Source: Pseudomonas sp. PIC25 (lineage in GTDB: Bacteria; Pseudomonadota; Gammaproteobacteria; Pseudomonadales; Pseudomonadaceae). Taken from it: DNA of 64,000 nucleotides. Both the position numbers and the translations under genes were made by a program. Positions 28,573-37,848 of the stretch are shown piece after piece. How positions within the stretch are numbered: position 1 is the first letter of the stretch; every line of letters starts with the position of its first letter. The notes under the pieces were generated by a model, which saw only the letters and a list, made by a program, of their open reading frames with translations, did no database searches and had not been told where the DNA came from. The stretch covers positions 27,896 to 91,895 of the forward strand of contig NZ_MUJY01000185.1 in assembly GCF_002286785.1 (NCBI RefSeq), in the 5' to 3' direction.

Positions 28573-29535
28573 ATGCTCGAACACATTCCCACCCACCTGA
28601 TCGCCGGCCCCCTGGGTGCGGGCAAGACCAGCCTGATCCGCCACCTGCTGGCACAGAAGCCGGCCGGCGAGCGCTGGGCGATCCTGATCAACGAGTTCGG
28701 CCAGATCGGCCTGGACGCGGCGTTGCTGACCACCGATCAAGACGGCATCGCCCTGGGCGAAGTGGCGGGCGGCTGCCTGTGCTGCGTCAACGGCGCGCCG
28801 TTCCAGGTCGGACTGGGCCGGCTGCTGCGTAAGGCGAAGCCCGACCGCCTGTTCATCGAACCCTCCGGCCTCGGCCACCCGGGCGAACTGCTGCGGCAAC
28901 TGCGCGAGCCGCCTTGGGAAGGCGTACTGGCCGTGCAACCGTGCGTCATGGTGCTGGATGCCCAGGCCATGGTGGCCGGCCAGCCCCTGCCGGGCAGCCA
29001 GCACGACGCCCTGCCGGAAGCGGCGCTGCTGGTCTTGAACAAGGCGGAACATCTCGACGAGGCGACCCGTGCCCGGCTGGCCGAGGCGTTGCCACCCATC
29101 ACACTGCATTGGACGTCCCAAGGGGCGCTGCCGCTGGGGCGGTTGCCCGGCATCGACCGGCGCCCGGGGGCGGGCGCCGCGTCCTTGCCTCAGCCCGAGG
29201 GATCGGCGGCGCTGCCGGCGCTCTGGCGCGATCCGGCGCAGCCCATCTGCCAGACCCATGCCCAGGCCGAAGGCTGGAGTATCGGCTGGCGCTGGCACCC
29301 GAGCCAGCGCTTCGAACTGATGCGTGTCCAGCTCTGGCTGGCCAGTCTGCCCTGGCGACGGGCCAAGCTGGTGTTGCAGACCAACGCCGGCTGGCTGTCC
29401 GGCAATGCCCTGGACGGCCAGCCGATCCACTGGCAGGCCAGCGAATGGCGCAAGGATTCGCGCCTGGAACTGATCTTCACGGGTCCGCAGGACGAAGCGA
29501 CGTTGAAGGCCGGGCTGGAGGCATGCCGCCTCTGA
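28573..29535 (+). CDS. Second COG0523 (CobW-type) GTPase
   Basis: 320 residues, a shorter and distinct paralogue of ZigA. Walker A is GPLGAGKTSLIRH, the metal motif CxCC is in GGCLCCVNGAPF, and EPSGLGHPGELL follows. The C-terminal CobW domain is present but compact, ending ELIFTGPQDEATLKAGLEAC. It probably acts as another metal chaperone; no Zur box was seen in the 78-bp gap before it. The start is the first ATG and gives the family's usual N-terminus, though the ribosome-binding site is weak. Confidence 0.88.
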   Translation: MLEHIPTHLIAGPLGAGKTSLIRHLLAQKPAGERWAILINEFGQIGLDAALLTTDQDGIALGEVAGGCLCCVNGAPFQVGLGRLLRKAKPDRLFIEPSGLGHPGELLRQLREPPWEGVLAVQPCVMVLDAQAMVAGQPLPGSQHDALPEAALLVLNKAEHLDEATRARLAEALPPITLHWTSQGALPLGRLPGIDRRPGAGAASLPQPEGSAALPALWRDPAQPICQTHAQAEGWSIGWRWHPSQRFELMRVQLWLASLPWRRAKLVLQTNAGWLSGNALDGQPIHWQASEWRKDSRLELIFTGPQDEATLKAGLEACRL

Positions 29536-29547
29536 CCCGGCCGCGGA

Positions 29548-30855
29548 TCAATCCCGATCCATCCGCGAGTGGTGGCGGGTGTCCTTCATGAACACATACA
29601 CCAGCAGCGAGCAGGCGATGCAGCCGGTGACGTACCAGTAGAAGCCGCTCTCCATGCCGATGCTCTTGAACCATAGGGCGAGGTACTCGGCGGTGCCGCC
29701 GAAGATCGACACGGTCAGCGCATAGGGCAGGCCGACGCCGAGGGCGCGAATCTCGGTGGGGAAGAGTTCGGCCTTCACCACGGCGTTGATCGAGGTGTAG
29801 CCACTGACGATGATCAGCGCCAGCATGATCAGCAGGAAGGCGTCCCACCAGTTCTGCACACCTTGCAGGGCGCTGAGGATCGGGTAGGTGAAGAGGGTTC
29901 CGAGCACGCCGAAGGCGATGAGGATCGGACGCCGGCCGATCTTGTCGGACAGCGCGCCGATGATGGGTTGCAGCAGCATGAACAGGAACAAGGTGGCGGC
30001 CGAGATCATGGTCGAGTCGTTCTTGCTCATCCCGACGCTGTTCACCAGGTACTTCTGCATGTAGGTGGTGTAGGTGTAGAAGGCCAGGGTGCCGCCCATG
30101 GTCAGGCCGACCACGGTGAGTACTTCCTTGGGATAGCGCAGCAGGGTACGCAGCAGGCTTTCCTTCGGCTTGTCCTTCTTCTGGGTGAAGGACTCGGTTT
30201 CTTCCATGCCGCGGCGCAGGTACAGCGCGGCGACCGCACAGAACGCGCCGATGAAGAAGGGCACGCGCCAGCCCCAGCTTTCCAGTTGCTCGGTGCTGAG
30301 TGTCTGCTGCAATGCGATCAGAACGCCGAGGGCAATGAGCTGGCCGGAGATCAGCGTGACGTACTGGAAGCTGGAGTAGAAGCCACGCTGCTCCTTGGTC
30401 GCCATCTCGCTGAGGTAGGTGGCCGAGGTGCCGTATTCGCCGCCCACCGACAGGCCCTGGAGCAGGCGCGCCAGCACCAGCAGGATCGGTGCGGCGACGC
30501 CAATGGTCTCGTAGCCAGGCGTCAGGGCGATGATCAGCGAGCCGCCGCACATCATCAGGACCGACAGCAGCAGCGCCGCCTTGCGTCCCTTACGGTCGGC
30601 GTAGATGCCCATCAGCCAGCCGCCGATCGGGCGCATCAGGAAGCCCACGGCGAAGATCGCGGCGGTGTTGAGCAGTTGGGCGGTCATGTCGCCCTGGGGG
30701 AAGAAGGCTTTGGCGAAGTACAGGGAGAAGGCGGCGTACACGTACCAGTCGTACCACTCGACCAGGTTACCCACGGAGCCGCTGAAGATGGACTTCAGGC
30801 GCTGCGAGGTGGTTCGGGGCACGGCAGGGGCAATCAGGGTGCTGGAATTGTCCAT
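29548..30855 (-). CDS. MFS metabolite:proton symporter (dicarboxylate / alpha-ketoglutarate permease type)
   Basis: 435 residues, 12 membrane helices. The N-terminal SIFSGSVGNLVEWYDWYVYAAFSLYFAKAFFP and MRPIGGWLMGIYADRKGRK are diagnostic of the metabolite:H+ symporter family (ShiA/KgtP/PcaT group), as is GLSVGGEYGTSATYLSE. It imports an organic acid; the substrate is probably a dicarboxylate. The start at 30855 (MDNSSTL) is chosen because the 45 codons further upstream have no family match; AGAGG precedes it. Confidence 0.9.
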   Translation of the reverse strand: MDNSSTLIAPAVPRTTSQRLKSIFSGSVGNLVEWYDWYVYAAFSLYFAKAFFPQGDMTAQLLNTAAIFAVGFLMRPIGGWLMGIYADRKGRKAALLLSVLMMCGGSLIIALTPGYETIGVAAPILLVLARLLQGLSVGGEYGTSATYLSEMATKEQRGFYSSFQYVTLISGQLIALGVLIALQQTLSTEQLESWGWRVPFFIGAFCAVAALYLRRGMEETESFTQKKDKPKESLLRTLLRYPKEVLTVVGLTMGGTLAFYTYTTYMQKYLVNSVGMSKNDSTMISAATLFLFMLLQPIIGALSDKIGRRPILIAFGVLGTLFTYPILSALQGVQNWWDAFLLIMLALIIVSGYTSINAVVKAELFPTEIRALGVGLPYALTVSIFGGTAEYLALWFKSIGMESGFYWYVTGCIACSLLVYVFMKDTRHHSRMDRD

Positions 30856-31071
30856 CACTTTTCCTCTCTTGTCGTTATGGCGCCGGTCGGGCCGGCGTTG
30901 GGTGAGGAAGGCGATAGCAGGCGTCGTGCCAAGGCTGGAGGCCGCGTAGGCCGCGGCTTTTCGGGCGGGTGGCGTCATTCCGGTAAGCAAGATCGTGCCG
31001 AAGCGGACGGAACGGAAGCGGAAATCCGCTCACGTTCCGGCGCTTGGAAAACCCGGATCGAGGACACCTCG

Positions 31072-31923
31072 TCAGGGATGGGCGTTGAACCAGGCGAGGA
31101 TGTGCCGGGGCGAGGCGGAGAACCACTCATGGCCGCCCAGGGGTTCGGTGTAGCGGGTGGTTTCGATGCCCTGGTAGAGCAGCCGGTCGTAGTACAGATC
31201 CATGCTCCACCAGGGCACTACGGCATCGACGAAACCGTGCAGGAAGGTGGTCGGCGGATGATTCGCCGGCAGCTCCGGCACCACGCACACCGGGCCGCTG
31301 CAGGTGGCATAGGATGCCGACTGGATGGCCAGCGCCTTGAACTGGCCGGGGAAGGACACCGCCATCCGGCTGGTGTTGTAGCCGCCGCTGGAGATGCCGG
31401 TGGCGTACTGGCGGCTGGGGTCGAGCCGGCCGAAATGCCCCTGGCGGATCGCCTGCAGCACGTTGCCGATGAACCGGTAATCGGTGCTCAGCTCGTAGGT
31501 TTGCGCGAGGCCGGGAATGTTGGTCTGCCAGAACAGATCGGCCGGGGCGCTGGGGGCGATCACCGCGTAGCCGTTATCCAGCAGCTTCTGGATCAGTTTT
31601 CCCTCGTAGAAACCGCCGAAGGGCATGTTGCTGTAGTAGGTGAAGTCGTCCAGCGGGAAGAACGAGCCTTGGTAGATCAGTACCACCGGCCAGCCCTTGG
31701 CCGGCGGCGTGCCCAGGGGCGTCTGGTAGATCACCTGGCGGATGCTCAGCGGCCCGGACGAAATCCAGGTGGTCTGGTAGCTGCAACTGACCTTGGCGGG
31801 TAGGAGCAGCGTCGCGCTTCGTTCGCTGCAACGGGAGTCGGCCCAGGCGATGCCGGTGCCGAGCAGGGCGAGAAGCGCACAGAGGAGCGAACGGCAGGTA
31901 GTACTAGTAAAAGAGCGCAGCAT
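31072..31923 (-). CDS. Extracellular medium-chain-length PHA depolymerase-like hydrolase
   Basis: 283 residues with a signal peptide (SLLCALLALLGTGIAWA). Alpha/beta hydrolase with lipase box GISSG (Ser178), the variant box ISSG known from the extracellular mcl-PHA depolymerase of P. fluorescens GK13, followed by GYNTSRMAVSFPGQFKALA. FVDAVVPW holds the likely catalytic Asp region and GGHEWF the His. It probably hydrolyses polyhydroxyalkanoate or a similar polyester outside the cell. The start at 31923 begins the signal peptide. It is divergent from the DUF1302 gene. Confidence 0.82.
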   Translation of the reverse strand: MLRSFTSTTCRSLLCALLALLGTGIAWADSRCSERSATLLLPAKVSCSYQTTWISSGPLSIRQVIYQTPLGTPPAKGWPVVLIYQGSFFPLDDFTYYSNMPFGGFYEGKLIQKLLDNGYAVIAPSAPADLFWQTNIPGLAQTYELSTDYRFIGNVLQAIRQGHFGRLDPSRQYATGISSGGYNTSRMAVSFPGQFKALAIQSASYATCSGPVCVVPELPANHPPTTFLHGFVDAVVPWWSMDLYYDRLLYQGIETTRYTEPLGGHEWFSASPRHILAWFNAHP

Positions 31924-32187
31924 GACGAGTACCTTCTTGTAATTGTCTGACTCGAATGGCTGAACGGCTCGCCCTGAACCACTCAGGCGGTGGGTGCATG
32001 ACACTCCGGCTCCCTGGCAGCCTGCGTCCTGCGCTGCGGGAATGACGATCCCTGCATTCTTGTCATCAAATCGAAACAGAAATTCCGATTCCGTCAAGGC
32101 GCCGATTCGCTGGGCTACGCTTGCAGGCAGCCGGCGGGCTCTCTGCGTCCTATCTTCGTGAAGGGAGAAATTTTTTCGCGCCACGGC

Positions 32188-32215
32188 TTGTCAGTTTTCC
32201 GGACTGGGCTACATT
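32188..32215 (+). promoter_or_regulatory. Predicted sigma70 promoter of the DUF1302-DUF1329 operon
   Basis: TTGTCA, 16 bases, TACATT: a fair -35/-10 pair. The -10 overlaps the left arm of the palindrome at 32213-32246, so a bound regulator would block it. Confidence 0.45.
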
Positions 32216-32246
32216 ATTCGGAACCGATGTTCCGATTCCGAATAAT
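32213..32246. promoter_or_regulatory. Nested palindrome, likely operator before DUF1302
   Basis: Outer arms ATTATTCGGAA (32213-32223) and TTCCGAATAAT (32236-32246) are exact inverted copies. Inside lies a second perfect palindrome, TCGGAAC-CGAT-GTTCCGA (32218-32235), offset by about three bases from the outer centre. It covers the likely -10 and transcription start. A TetR-type regulator (35386-36006) is encoded at the far end of the cluster and is one candidate to bind it. Confidence 0.6.
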
Positions 32247-32268
32247 AAGAACCCAACAGGAGGTCATC

Positions 32269-34020
32269 GTGACCAAGCAAGGACGAGGTCTGGGCGTTGC
32301 GACGCTGGCCATCTGCGGATTGCTGCCATCGACGCAGGCGACGGCATTCCAGGTACGTTCGGGCGACTGGACGACATCCCTCGACACGACACTGTCCTAC
32401 GGCCTCAGCTACCGCATGGAGGATCAGGACCAGAAGCTGATCGCCCGCGCCAACGGCGGCCGGGGCGACAACTCGGCGCTGATCAACAGCGACGACGGCA
32501 ACCTCAACTTCAAGCAGGGCGAGCTGTTTTCCGAGGTGGTGAAGGTCGTCTCGGAGATGGACCTGCGCTACCGCGACACCTACGGTCTGTTCCTGCGCGG
32601 CCGGGCGTTCTATGACTTCGAACTGGAAGACGACGAGCGCCGGCACCGGCAGATCAGCTCGGACGGCCTCGACGAAGCCGGCTCGGACGCGGAAATTCTC
32701 GACGCCTTCGTCTACGGCAGTTGGACTCTCGACGACCACGCGCTGAATGCGCGCCTGGGGCGGCAGGTAATCAACTGGGGCGAAGGGCTGTTCTACCAGA
32801 ACGGCATCGGCGTCACCAATCCGGTGGACATCAACGCGCTGCGGGCGCCGGGCTCGGAAGTGAAGGAGGCCTACATGCCCACCTTCATGGCCTACGCCTC
32901 CTTCGAACTGCGCGAGAACCTGACCCTGGAAGGCTACTGGCAGCCGGGCTGGGCCTGGGAATCGTCGAAGATCGACCCCTGCGGGACCTACTACTCGACC
33001 CTCGACGTGATCGGCGAGGGCTGCAATTACCTGTCCGTCCCGCCGTTGCAGGAGCCCCTGCCCGGCGGACTGGCCTTCGACAACCCGGACCAACTGCAGG
33101 ACTACCTCGACACCCTGCCGCCGGGATTCGTCAACGACCTGCTCCGTGGCTACCTGCCCACCACCTTCATCCCGCGCAGCCGCGACCTGGAAGCCGACGG
33201 CGCCGCCCAGTACGGCCTGGCCCTGCGCTGGTATGTGCCGGAGCTGAACGACACCGAGCTGGGCTTCTACTACCTGCGCTACAACATGAACGTGCCCATG
33301 CTCGGCCTGACCGTCGGCCAGCCCACCGTCCTGCCGGTGGTCGGCATGCTGCCGGTGGCGAGCAGTTCGAATTACTACGCCGAATACCTGGAAGACCGCG
33401 ACCTGTTCGGCATCAGCTTCAACACCACCATCGGCGGCGACAGCTTCCTCAACGGCCTGTCGCTGGCGGGCGAGCTGAGCTATCGCCCGGACGCGCCCAT
33501 TGCCCTGGGCCTCGGCGAATACCTGCCGACCGCACTGCTCGGCAACCTCGCCGGGCTGCCAGTGGGTACGCGGCTGGATGGCTACCGCGAGAAGAAGATG
33601 TACCAGGCGTCCCTGGTGGCCATCTACAACTTCAACGGCCTGCTGGACTCGGACTCCGCGACACTGCTGTCGGAGCTGGTGGCCAGCCGGGTCGAGGACC
33701 TGGAAGACGACGTCGATTACTACGACGCCACCACCCACGCCGTTGGCGCCCAGGCCAGCCTGTCGCTGACCTATACCAACGTGTTCAACCTGGTGAACCT
33801 GGTCCCCAACGTCAGCTACCAGTACGGGATCAACGGCATCGCGCCGCAACTCACCAACGGCATCGTCGAGAATGCCCGCAGCTACTCGCTGGGACTGGAC
33901 GCCATCTACCAGGAGTCGTTGACCTTCGGCGTCAAGTACGTCGGCTACGCCGGCGGCGGGCTGGCCAACAAGCGCAGCGACCGCGACTACCTCAGCTTCA
34001 ACGTCAAATACAGTTTCTGA
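32269..34020 (+). CDS. DUF1302 outer-membrane-type protein
   Basis: 583 residues from the GTG at 32269, which has a strong AGGAGG at 5 bases and begins the signal peptide (GVATLAICGLLPSTQATA). The mature protein reads as a beta-barrel: alternating aromatic strands such as LGRQVINWGEGLFYQNGIG and a C-terminal Phe (SFNVKYSF). DUF1302 proteins almost always pair with DUF1329 proteins, as here 16 bp downstream, and are linked in Pseudomonas to export or handling of esters, steroids and other lipids. The exact substrate is unknown. Confidence 0.86.
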   Translation: MTKQGRGLGVATLAICGLLPSTQATAFQVRSGDWTTSLDTTLSYGLSYRMEDQDQKLIARANGGRGDNSALINSDDGNLNFKQGELFSEVVKVVSEMDLRYRDTYGLFLRGRAFYDFELEDDERRHRQISSDGLDEAGSDAEILDAFVYGSWTLDDHALNARLGRQVINWGEGLFYQNGIGVTNPVDINALRAPGSEVKEAYMPTFMAYASFELRENLTLEGYWQPGWAWESSKIDPCGTYYSTLDVIGEGCNYLSVPPLQEPLPGGLAFDNPDQLQDYLDTLPPGFVNDLLRGYLPTTFIPRSRDLEADGAAQYGLALRWYVPELNDTELGFYYLRYNMNVPMLGLTVGQPTVLPVVGMLPVASSSNYYAEYLEDRDLFGISFNTTIGGDSFLNGLSLAGELSYRPDAPIALGLGEYLPTALLGNLAGLPVGTRLDGYREKKMYQASLVAIYNFNGLLDSDSATLLSELVASRVEDLEDDVDYYDATTHAVGAQASLSLTYTNVFNLVNLVPNVSYQYGINGIAPQLTNGIVENARSYSLGLDAIYQESLTFGVKYVGYAGGGLANKRSDRDYLSFNVKYSF

Positions 34021-34036
34021 CAGGGACGGACACGCC

Positions 34037-35389
34037 ATGACCACTCGACTGATGAGCGCAACCCTGGCCGCCGTGCTGCTCGGCGCCTCCCATGCCCTGG
34101 CCAAGGTTCCGGCGGACCAGGCCGCCCGCCTGGACGCCGACCTCACCCCGCTGGGTGCGGAGCGCGCCGGCAACGCGGCGGGGAGCATCCCCGCCTGGGA
34201 CGGCGGCTTGGCGCGTTCGGCGAACGCCTACGATCCGACCCAGGGCTACAAGGACCCCTTCGCCGCCGACCAGCCGTTGTTCACCATCACCGCGGCCAAC
34301 GCCGACCAGTACAAGGCGCAACTGAGTCCCGGCCAACTGGCGATGCTCAAGCGGTTCGCTTCCTGGAAACTGCCGGTCTATCCGAGCCGCCGCTCGGCGT
34401 CCTACCCGGCCAAGGTCTACGAGGCGGCCAAGGCCAACGCGCTCACCGCCAGCCTGATCGAGAACGGCAACGGCATCGCCGATTTCCAGGTCGCCACGCC
34501 ATTTCCTATCCCGCAGTCGGCGCTGGAGGTGCTGTGGAACCACCTGACCCGCTACCGCGGCGACAGCGTCAAGCGCTACTACGCCCAGGCGGTGCCGCAG
34601 GCCAACGGCGACTACTTCATGACCAGCATCGAGGACCTGTTCCTGTTCAACGCCGATGCGGGCGACTACAGCAAGGGGAACGGCAACGTGCTGTTCTACT
34701 TCCGCCAGTCGGTGCTGGCGCCGGCACGCCTGGCCGGCACCGAACTGCTGGTGCACGAGACCGTCAACCAGGTGAAGGAGCCGCGTCTGGCCTGGCTCTA
34801 CGCCGCCGGCCAGCGCCGCGTCCGGCGTACGCCCAACGTCGCCTACGACTCGCCCGGCACCGCTTCCGACGGCATGCGTACCACCGATAACTTCGACATG
34901 TTCTCCGGCGCGCCGGACAAGTACGACTGGCAACTGATGGGCAAGCAGGAAATGTATGTGCCCTACAACAACTACAAATTCGCGACCAAGACCAATACCT
35001 ATGCGGACATCGTCAAGCCTGGCCATGTGAACCCGGACCTGCTGCGTTATGAGCTGCACCGGGTCTGGCATGTGCGCGCCACCTTGAAGAAAGGCATGCG
35101 GCATATTTATAAACAACGCGATCTGTATTTCGACGAAGACAGTTATCAGATCGTCGTGGTCGATCATTACGATAATCGGGATAACTTATGGCGTGTCGGC
35201 GAGTCCTATACGATCAATTATTACGACCAGCCGTTGTTATGGACGAAAGGCGATGCCGTATACGACTTGATCAGCGGCCGTTATGTCATCGGTATTCTTT
35301 CCAATCAGGAACCGGCCGATGAATTTTCCATCGCCCTGAAACCCAGCGATTTCACGCCGGCACAATTAAGACGGGACAGCCGGCGTTAA
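34037..35389 (+). CDS. DUF1329 protein (periplasmic, LolB-like lipid-handling fold)
   Basis: 450 residues with a signal peptide ending SHALA. Conserved DUF1329 stretches include NAAGSIPAWDGG, YKDPFAADQPLFTIT and PDKYDWQLMGKQEMYVPYNNYKF. It is the standard partner of DUF1302 proteins and probably works in the periplasm with the barrel. The last 100 codons differ sharply from the rest in base use: from about 35095 they include TTA, AGA and many AT-ending codons. The stop overlaps the convergent TetR gene by 4 bp. Confidence 0.87.
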   Translation: MTTRLMSATLAAVLLGASHALAKVPADQAARLDADLTPLGAERAGNAAGSIPAWDGGLARSANAYDPTQGYKDPFAADQPLFTITAANADQYKAQLSPGQLAMLKRFASWKLPVYPSRRSASYPAKVYEAAKANALTASLIENGNGIADFQVATPFPIPQSALEVLWNHLTRYRGDSVKRYYAQAVPQANGDYFMTSIEDLFLFNADAGDYSKGNGNVLFYFRQSVLAPARLAGTELLVHETVNQVKEPRLAWLYAAGQRRVRRTPNVAYDSPGTASDGMRTTDNFDMFSGAPDKYDWQLMGKQEMYVPYNNYKFATKTNTYADIVKPGHVNPDLLRYELHRVWHVRATLKKGMRHIYKQRDLYFDEDSYQIVVVDHYDNRDNLWRVGESYTINYYDQPLLWTKGDAVYDLISGRYVIGILSNQEPADEFSIALKPSDFTPAQLRRDSRR

Positions 35390-36006
35390 ACGTCGGACAC
35401 TTCGAGGTAATTAAGGACGAGACGGGAAAGTTCCTGCGGAATGGATTCCGCAGGCGTCATGCCGAGACTTCCGGTGAGGGTGTAGTAATTCATGCTGGCC
35501 AGCATCATATGCGCGGCGAGATCGGCCGCCTGGTCGGGATGCGGGTGGCGGATCGCCTGGGGCTGGGCCAGCACGATACGGCAGAACGCCTGGCCGATGG
35601 CAGCGTTGAGCTGGTGGAAACGCTGGCGGAACTGCAGGTCGCTGGAGCTGCGGCGGATCAAGGCGCGGAGCAGGCCTTCGCGCTGGGCGAACAGGGTAAT
35701 GAGGGTACGGATGAAACGGTCGATGCGTTCGGAAGCGCTCAAGTCATCCCGCAGTAACGCTTCGATACTTTCATCGATGGCACTCTGGCTTTCTTTGACG
35801 AAACGTTCGTGCACGGCATAAAGAAGGATGTCCTTGTCACCGAGCAAACGATAGAAAGTTCCCACCGATGATTCGGCAAGTTGGGCGATCTGGGATATTC
35901 CGGTTTCTTCGAACGTATTATTGGCGAGCAGTTCGGCGGCCACATTGAGGAAGCGCTCGAGGGCTTTCTTACTGCGGGCCTGAGTGGGGCTGGCAAGACT
36001 GTACAT
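35386..36006 (-). CDS. TetR-family transcriptional regulator
   Basis: 206 residues. N-terminal HTH: ALERFLNVAAELLANNTFEETGISQIAQLAE then SSVGTFYRLLGDKDILLYAV, the classical TetR motif. The C-terminal domain is ligand-binding and unassigned. It is convergent with the DUF1329 gene and divergent from an alpha/beta hydrolase gene, so it may control the DUF1302/1329 operon, the hydrolase or both. Its codon use is less GC-rich than most of the window. Confidence 0.9.
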   Translation of the reverse strand: MYSLASPTQARSKKALERFLNVAAELLANNTFEETGISQIAQLAESSVGTFYRLLGDKDILLYAVHERFVKESQSAIDESIEALLRDDLSASERIDRFIRTLITLFAQREGLLRALIRRSSSDLQFRQRFHQLNAAIGQAFCRIVLAQPQAIRHPHPDQAADLAAHMMLASMNYYTLTGSLGMTPAESIPQELSRLVLNYLEVSDV

Positions 36007-36123
36007 GGCGAATTCCCGAACCGTAGCGATCGGATTCTAGTCGCATTCCTCGACGCAAGGCAAACAAGCGATTAGCGGGTAATAGACGAATAAAAAATTA
36101 ATTGCCGACAGGAGAAAACCGGC

Positions 36124-36924
36124 ATGGACTTTATCGAACTGAGCGGTGGCCGCTTCGGTTACATCTGCACAGGGCAGGGCACTCCCGTATTGCTGCTGCA
36201 TGGCCTGGGCTCGTCGCTGCTGGACTGGCAGCCACAGATCGACCACCTGTCCCGGTCCTTTCGCGTCTACGCGCTGGACCTGCGCGGCCACGGTCGCAGC
36301 GAACCGCTGCGTGCCCGGCTGCGTCTGGCCGATCTCGCCGATGACGTGGCCGAGTTCATCCGCGCGAAAGAAATCGAGCCCTGCTTCGTCGTCGGTATTT
36401 CCATGGGCGGCATGATCGGCTTCCAACTGCTGGCATCGCACCCGGATATCGCCCGCGGCTTCGTCGCCATCAACAGCACGCCGAGTTTTCCGCTGGATTC
36501 CTTCGCCCTGCGCTGCCGGCTGGCGCTGCGCCTGCTGCTGATCCGCCTGCTCGGCCTGCGAACGCTCGGCTGGCTGCTGGCGCGCAAGCTGTTTCCCCAT
36601 GCCGACCAAGCCGCGCTGCGGGCCCAGACCGCGGCACGCATCGCCGGCAACGACCGCACCTCCTACCTGCATGCGCTGCGGGCGATTCCCGGTTGGTCGG
36701 CGTGGCCGGCGCTGGAGAACGTCGCCACGCCGATGCTGATCGTCTCCGGCGACCGCGACTACACCCCGCTGGCCTACAAGCGCGACTATGTCCGCAAGTT
36801 GCGCAATGCCCGGCTGGTAGTCATAGAGGACTCCGGGCATGCCACCCCGCTGGACCAGCCGACCCGGCTCAATGCCGTGCTCGAGCGCTTTCTGGCCGAC
36901 CCGGACGCTGCCCTGGCCGGCTGA
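36124..36924 (+). CDS. Alpha/beta hydrolase
   Basis: 266 residues with no signal peptide. Oxyanion region LLHGLGSSLLDWQPQID, nucleophile elbow GISMGG (Ser), and C-terminal GDRDYTPL and SGHATPLDQP carrying the acid and His. It is probably a cytosolic esterase or lactonase; the substrate cannot be read. AGGAG (36110-36114) precedes the ATG. It is divergent from the TetR gene across 117 bp and may be its target. Confidence 0.88.
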   Translation: MDFIELSGGRFGYICTGQGTPVLLLHGLGSSLLDWQPQIDHLSRSFRVYALDLRGHGRSEPLRARLRLADLADDVAEFIRAKEIEPCFVVGISMGGMIGFQLLASHPDIARGFVAINSTPSFPLDSFALRCRLALRLLLIRLLGLRTLGWLLARKLFPHADQAALRAQTAARIAGNDRTSYLHALRAIPGWSAWPALENVATPMLIVSGDRDYTPLAYKRDYVRKLRNARLVVIEDSGHATPLDQPTRLNAVLERFLADPDAALAG

Positions 36925-36966
36925 GCCGATTACACTAGCGCGCTGTCATGTCATCGGCGCTTCGTC

Positions 36967-37845
36967 ATGCAACTCTATCCCTGGGCACAGCCCACCTCGG
37001 CGGGCTTCACGCTGCGCGGCTGGCGCAGCGTGCCGTCTGGCAAACCCCTGCTGCATTTCCTCCACGGCAATGGCTTCTGCGGGCGCACCTACGAACCCAT
37101 GCTCCAGCGCCTGGCGGAGTCCTTCGATCTCTGGCTGTGCGATGTCCAGGGCCATGGCGACAGCGACCACGGCGGGCGCTTCCATGGCTGGAACCGTAGC
37201 GCCGAGCTGGCAGTGGAAGCGTTCCAGGCCAACCGCGAAATGTTCGGCGGGGTGCCCTGTTTCGCCGCCGGGCACAGCTTCGGCGGGGTACTGACCAGCC
37301 TGATCCTGGCTCGCGAGCCGGCGCTTTTCCAACGTGCCGTGCTGCTCGACCCAGTGCTCTTCACGCCCACCCTGATCGGCGTGATGGCGCTCTCCGACGT
37401 GGTCGGCCTGTACCGGCGCAACACCCTGGCGCGCAAGGCCCGCGCCCGCCGCCGCCAGTGGCCCGACCGCACCACCGCCTTCGCTGCGCTGCAGGGGCGC
37501 GGGATGTTCAAGGGTTGGAGCGACGAATCGCTGTGGGCCTATGTGAACCACGCGCTGAAAGACGTGGAGGGTGGCGTCGAGCTGAAATGCCGGCCCAGTC
37601 GCGAGGCGGAAATCTTCAGTTCCTTTCCCCGTCGGCTGTGGCCGTCGCTGGCCAAGGTCCGCACCCAGACCCAGGTGATCTACGGGCAGACGAGCTACCC
37701 CTTCGTCGCCAAGTCGGTGGCGCGTTGGTGTGCGCTGAATCCGGTGGTGAGCGGGCAGGTCGTGCCCGGTGGGCATTGCTTCATGCAGGAAGACCCGCGC
37801 GCGGCGGCGGAGCGGGTGGCGGATTTCCTGTTGCAGCGCGGCTGA
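36967..37845 (+). CDS. Alpha/beta hydrolase
   Basis: 292 residues. HG oxyanion segment FLHGNGFCGRTYEPML, DVQGHGDS, nucleophile elbow AGHSFGGVLTS, and VPGGHCFMQEDP with the catalytic His. No signal peptide. It follows the preceding hydrolase by 42 bp in the same direction but is only distantly similar to it. Function beyond ester-type hydrolysis is not assignable. Confidence 0.87.
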   Translation: MQLYPWAQPTSAGFTLRGWRSVPSGKPLLHFLHGNGFCGRTYEPMLQRLAESFDLWLCDVQGHGDSDHGGRFHGWNRSAELAVEAFQANREMFGGVPCFAAGHSFGGVLTSLILAREPALFQRAVLLDPVLFTPTLIGVMALSDVVGLYRRNTLARKARARRRQWPDRTTAFAALQGRGMFKGWSDESLWAYVNHALKDVEGGVELKCRPSREAEIFSSFPRRLWPSLAKVRTQTQVIYGQTSYPFVAKSVARWCALNPVVSGQVVPGGHCFMQEDPRAAAERVADFLLQRG

Positions 37846-37848
37846 TCG

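Larger units (their letters stand above)
31924..32268. other. Divergent intergenic region between the PHA depolymerase-like and DUF1302 genes
   Basis: 345 bp with no gene seen. It holds the plus-strand promoter and nested palindrome described separately and AGGAGG (32258-32263) before the GTG at 32269. A minus-strand promoter for the depolymerase should lie near 31940-32100, but I see no clear one. Confidence 0.6.
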
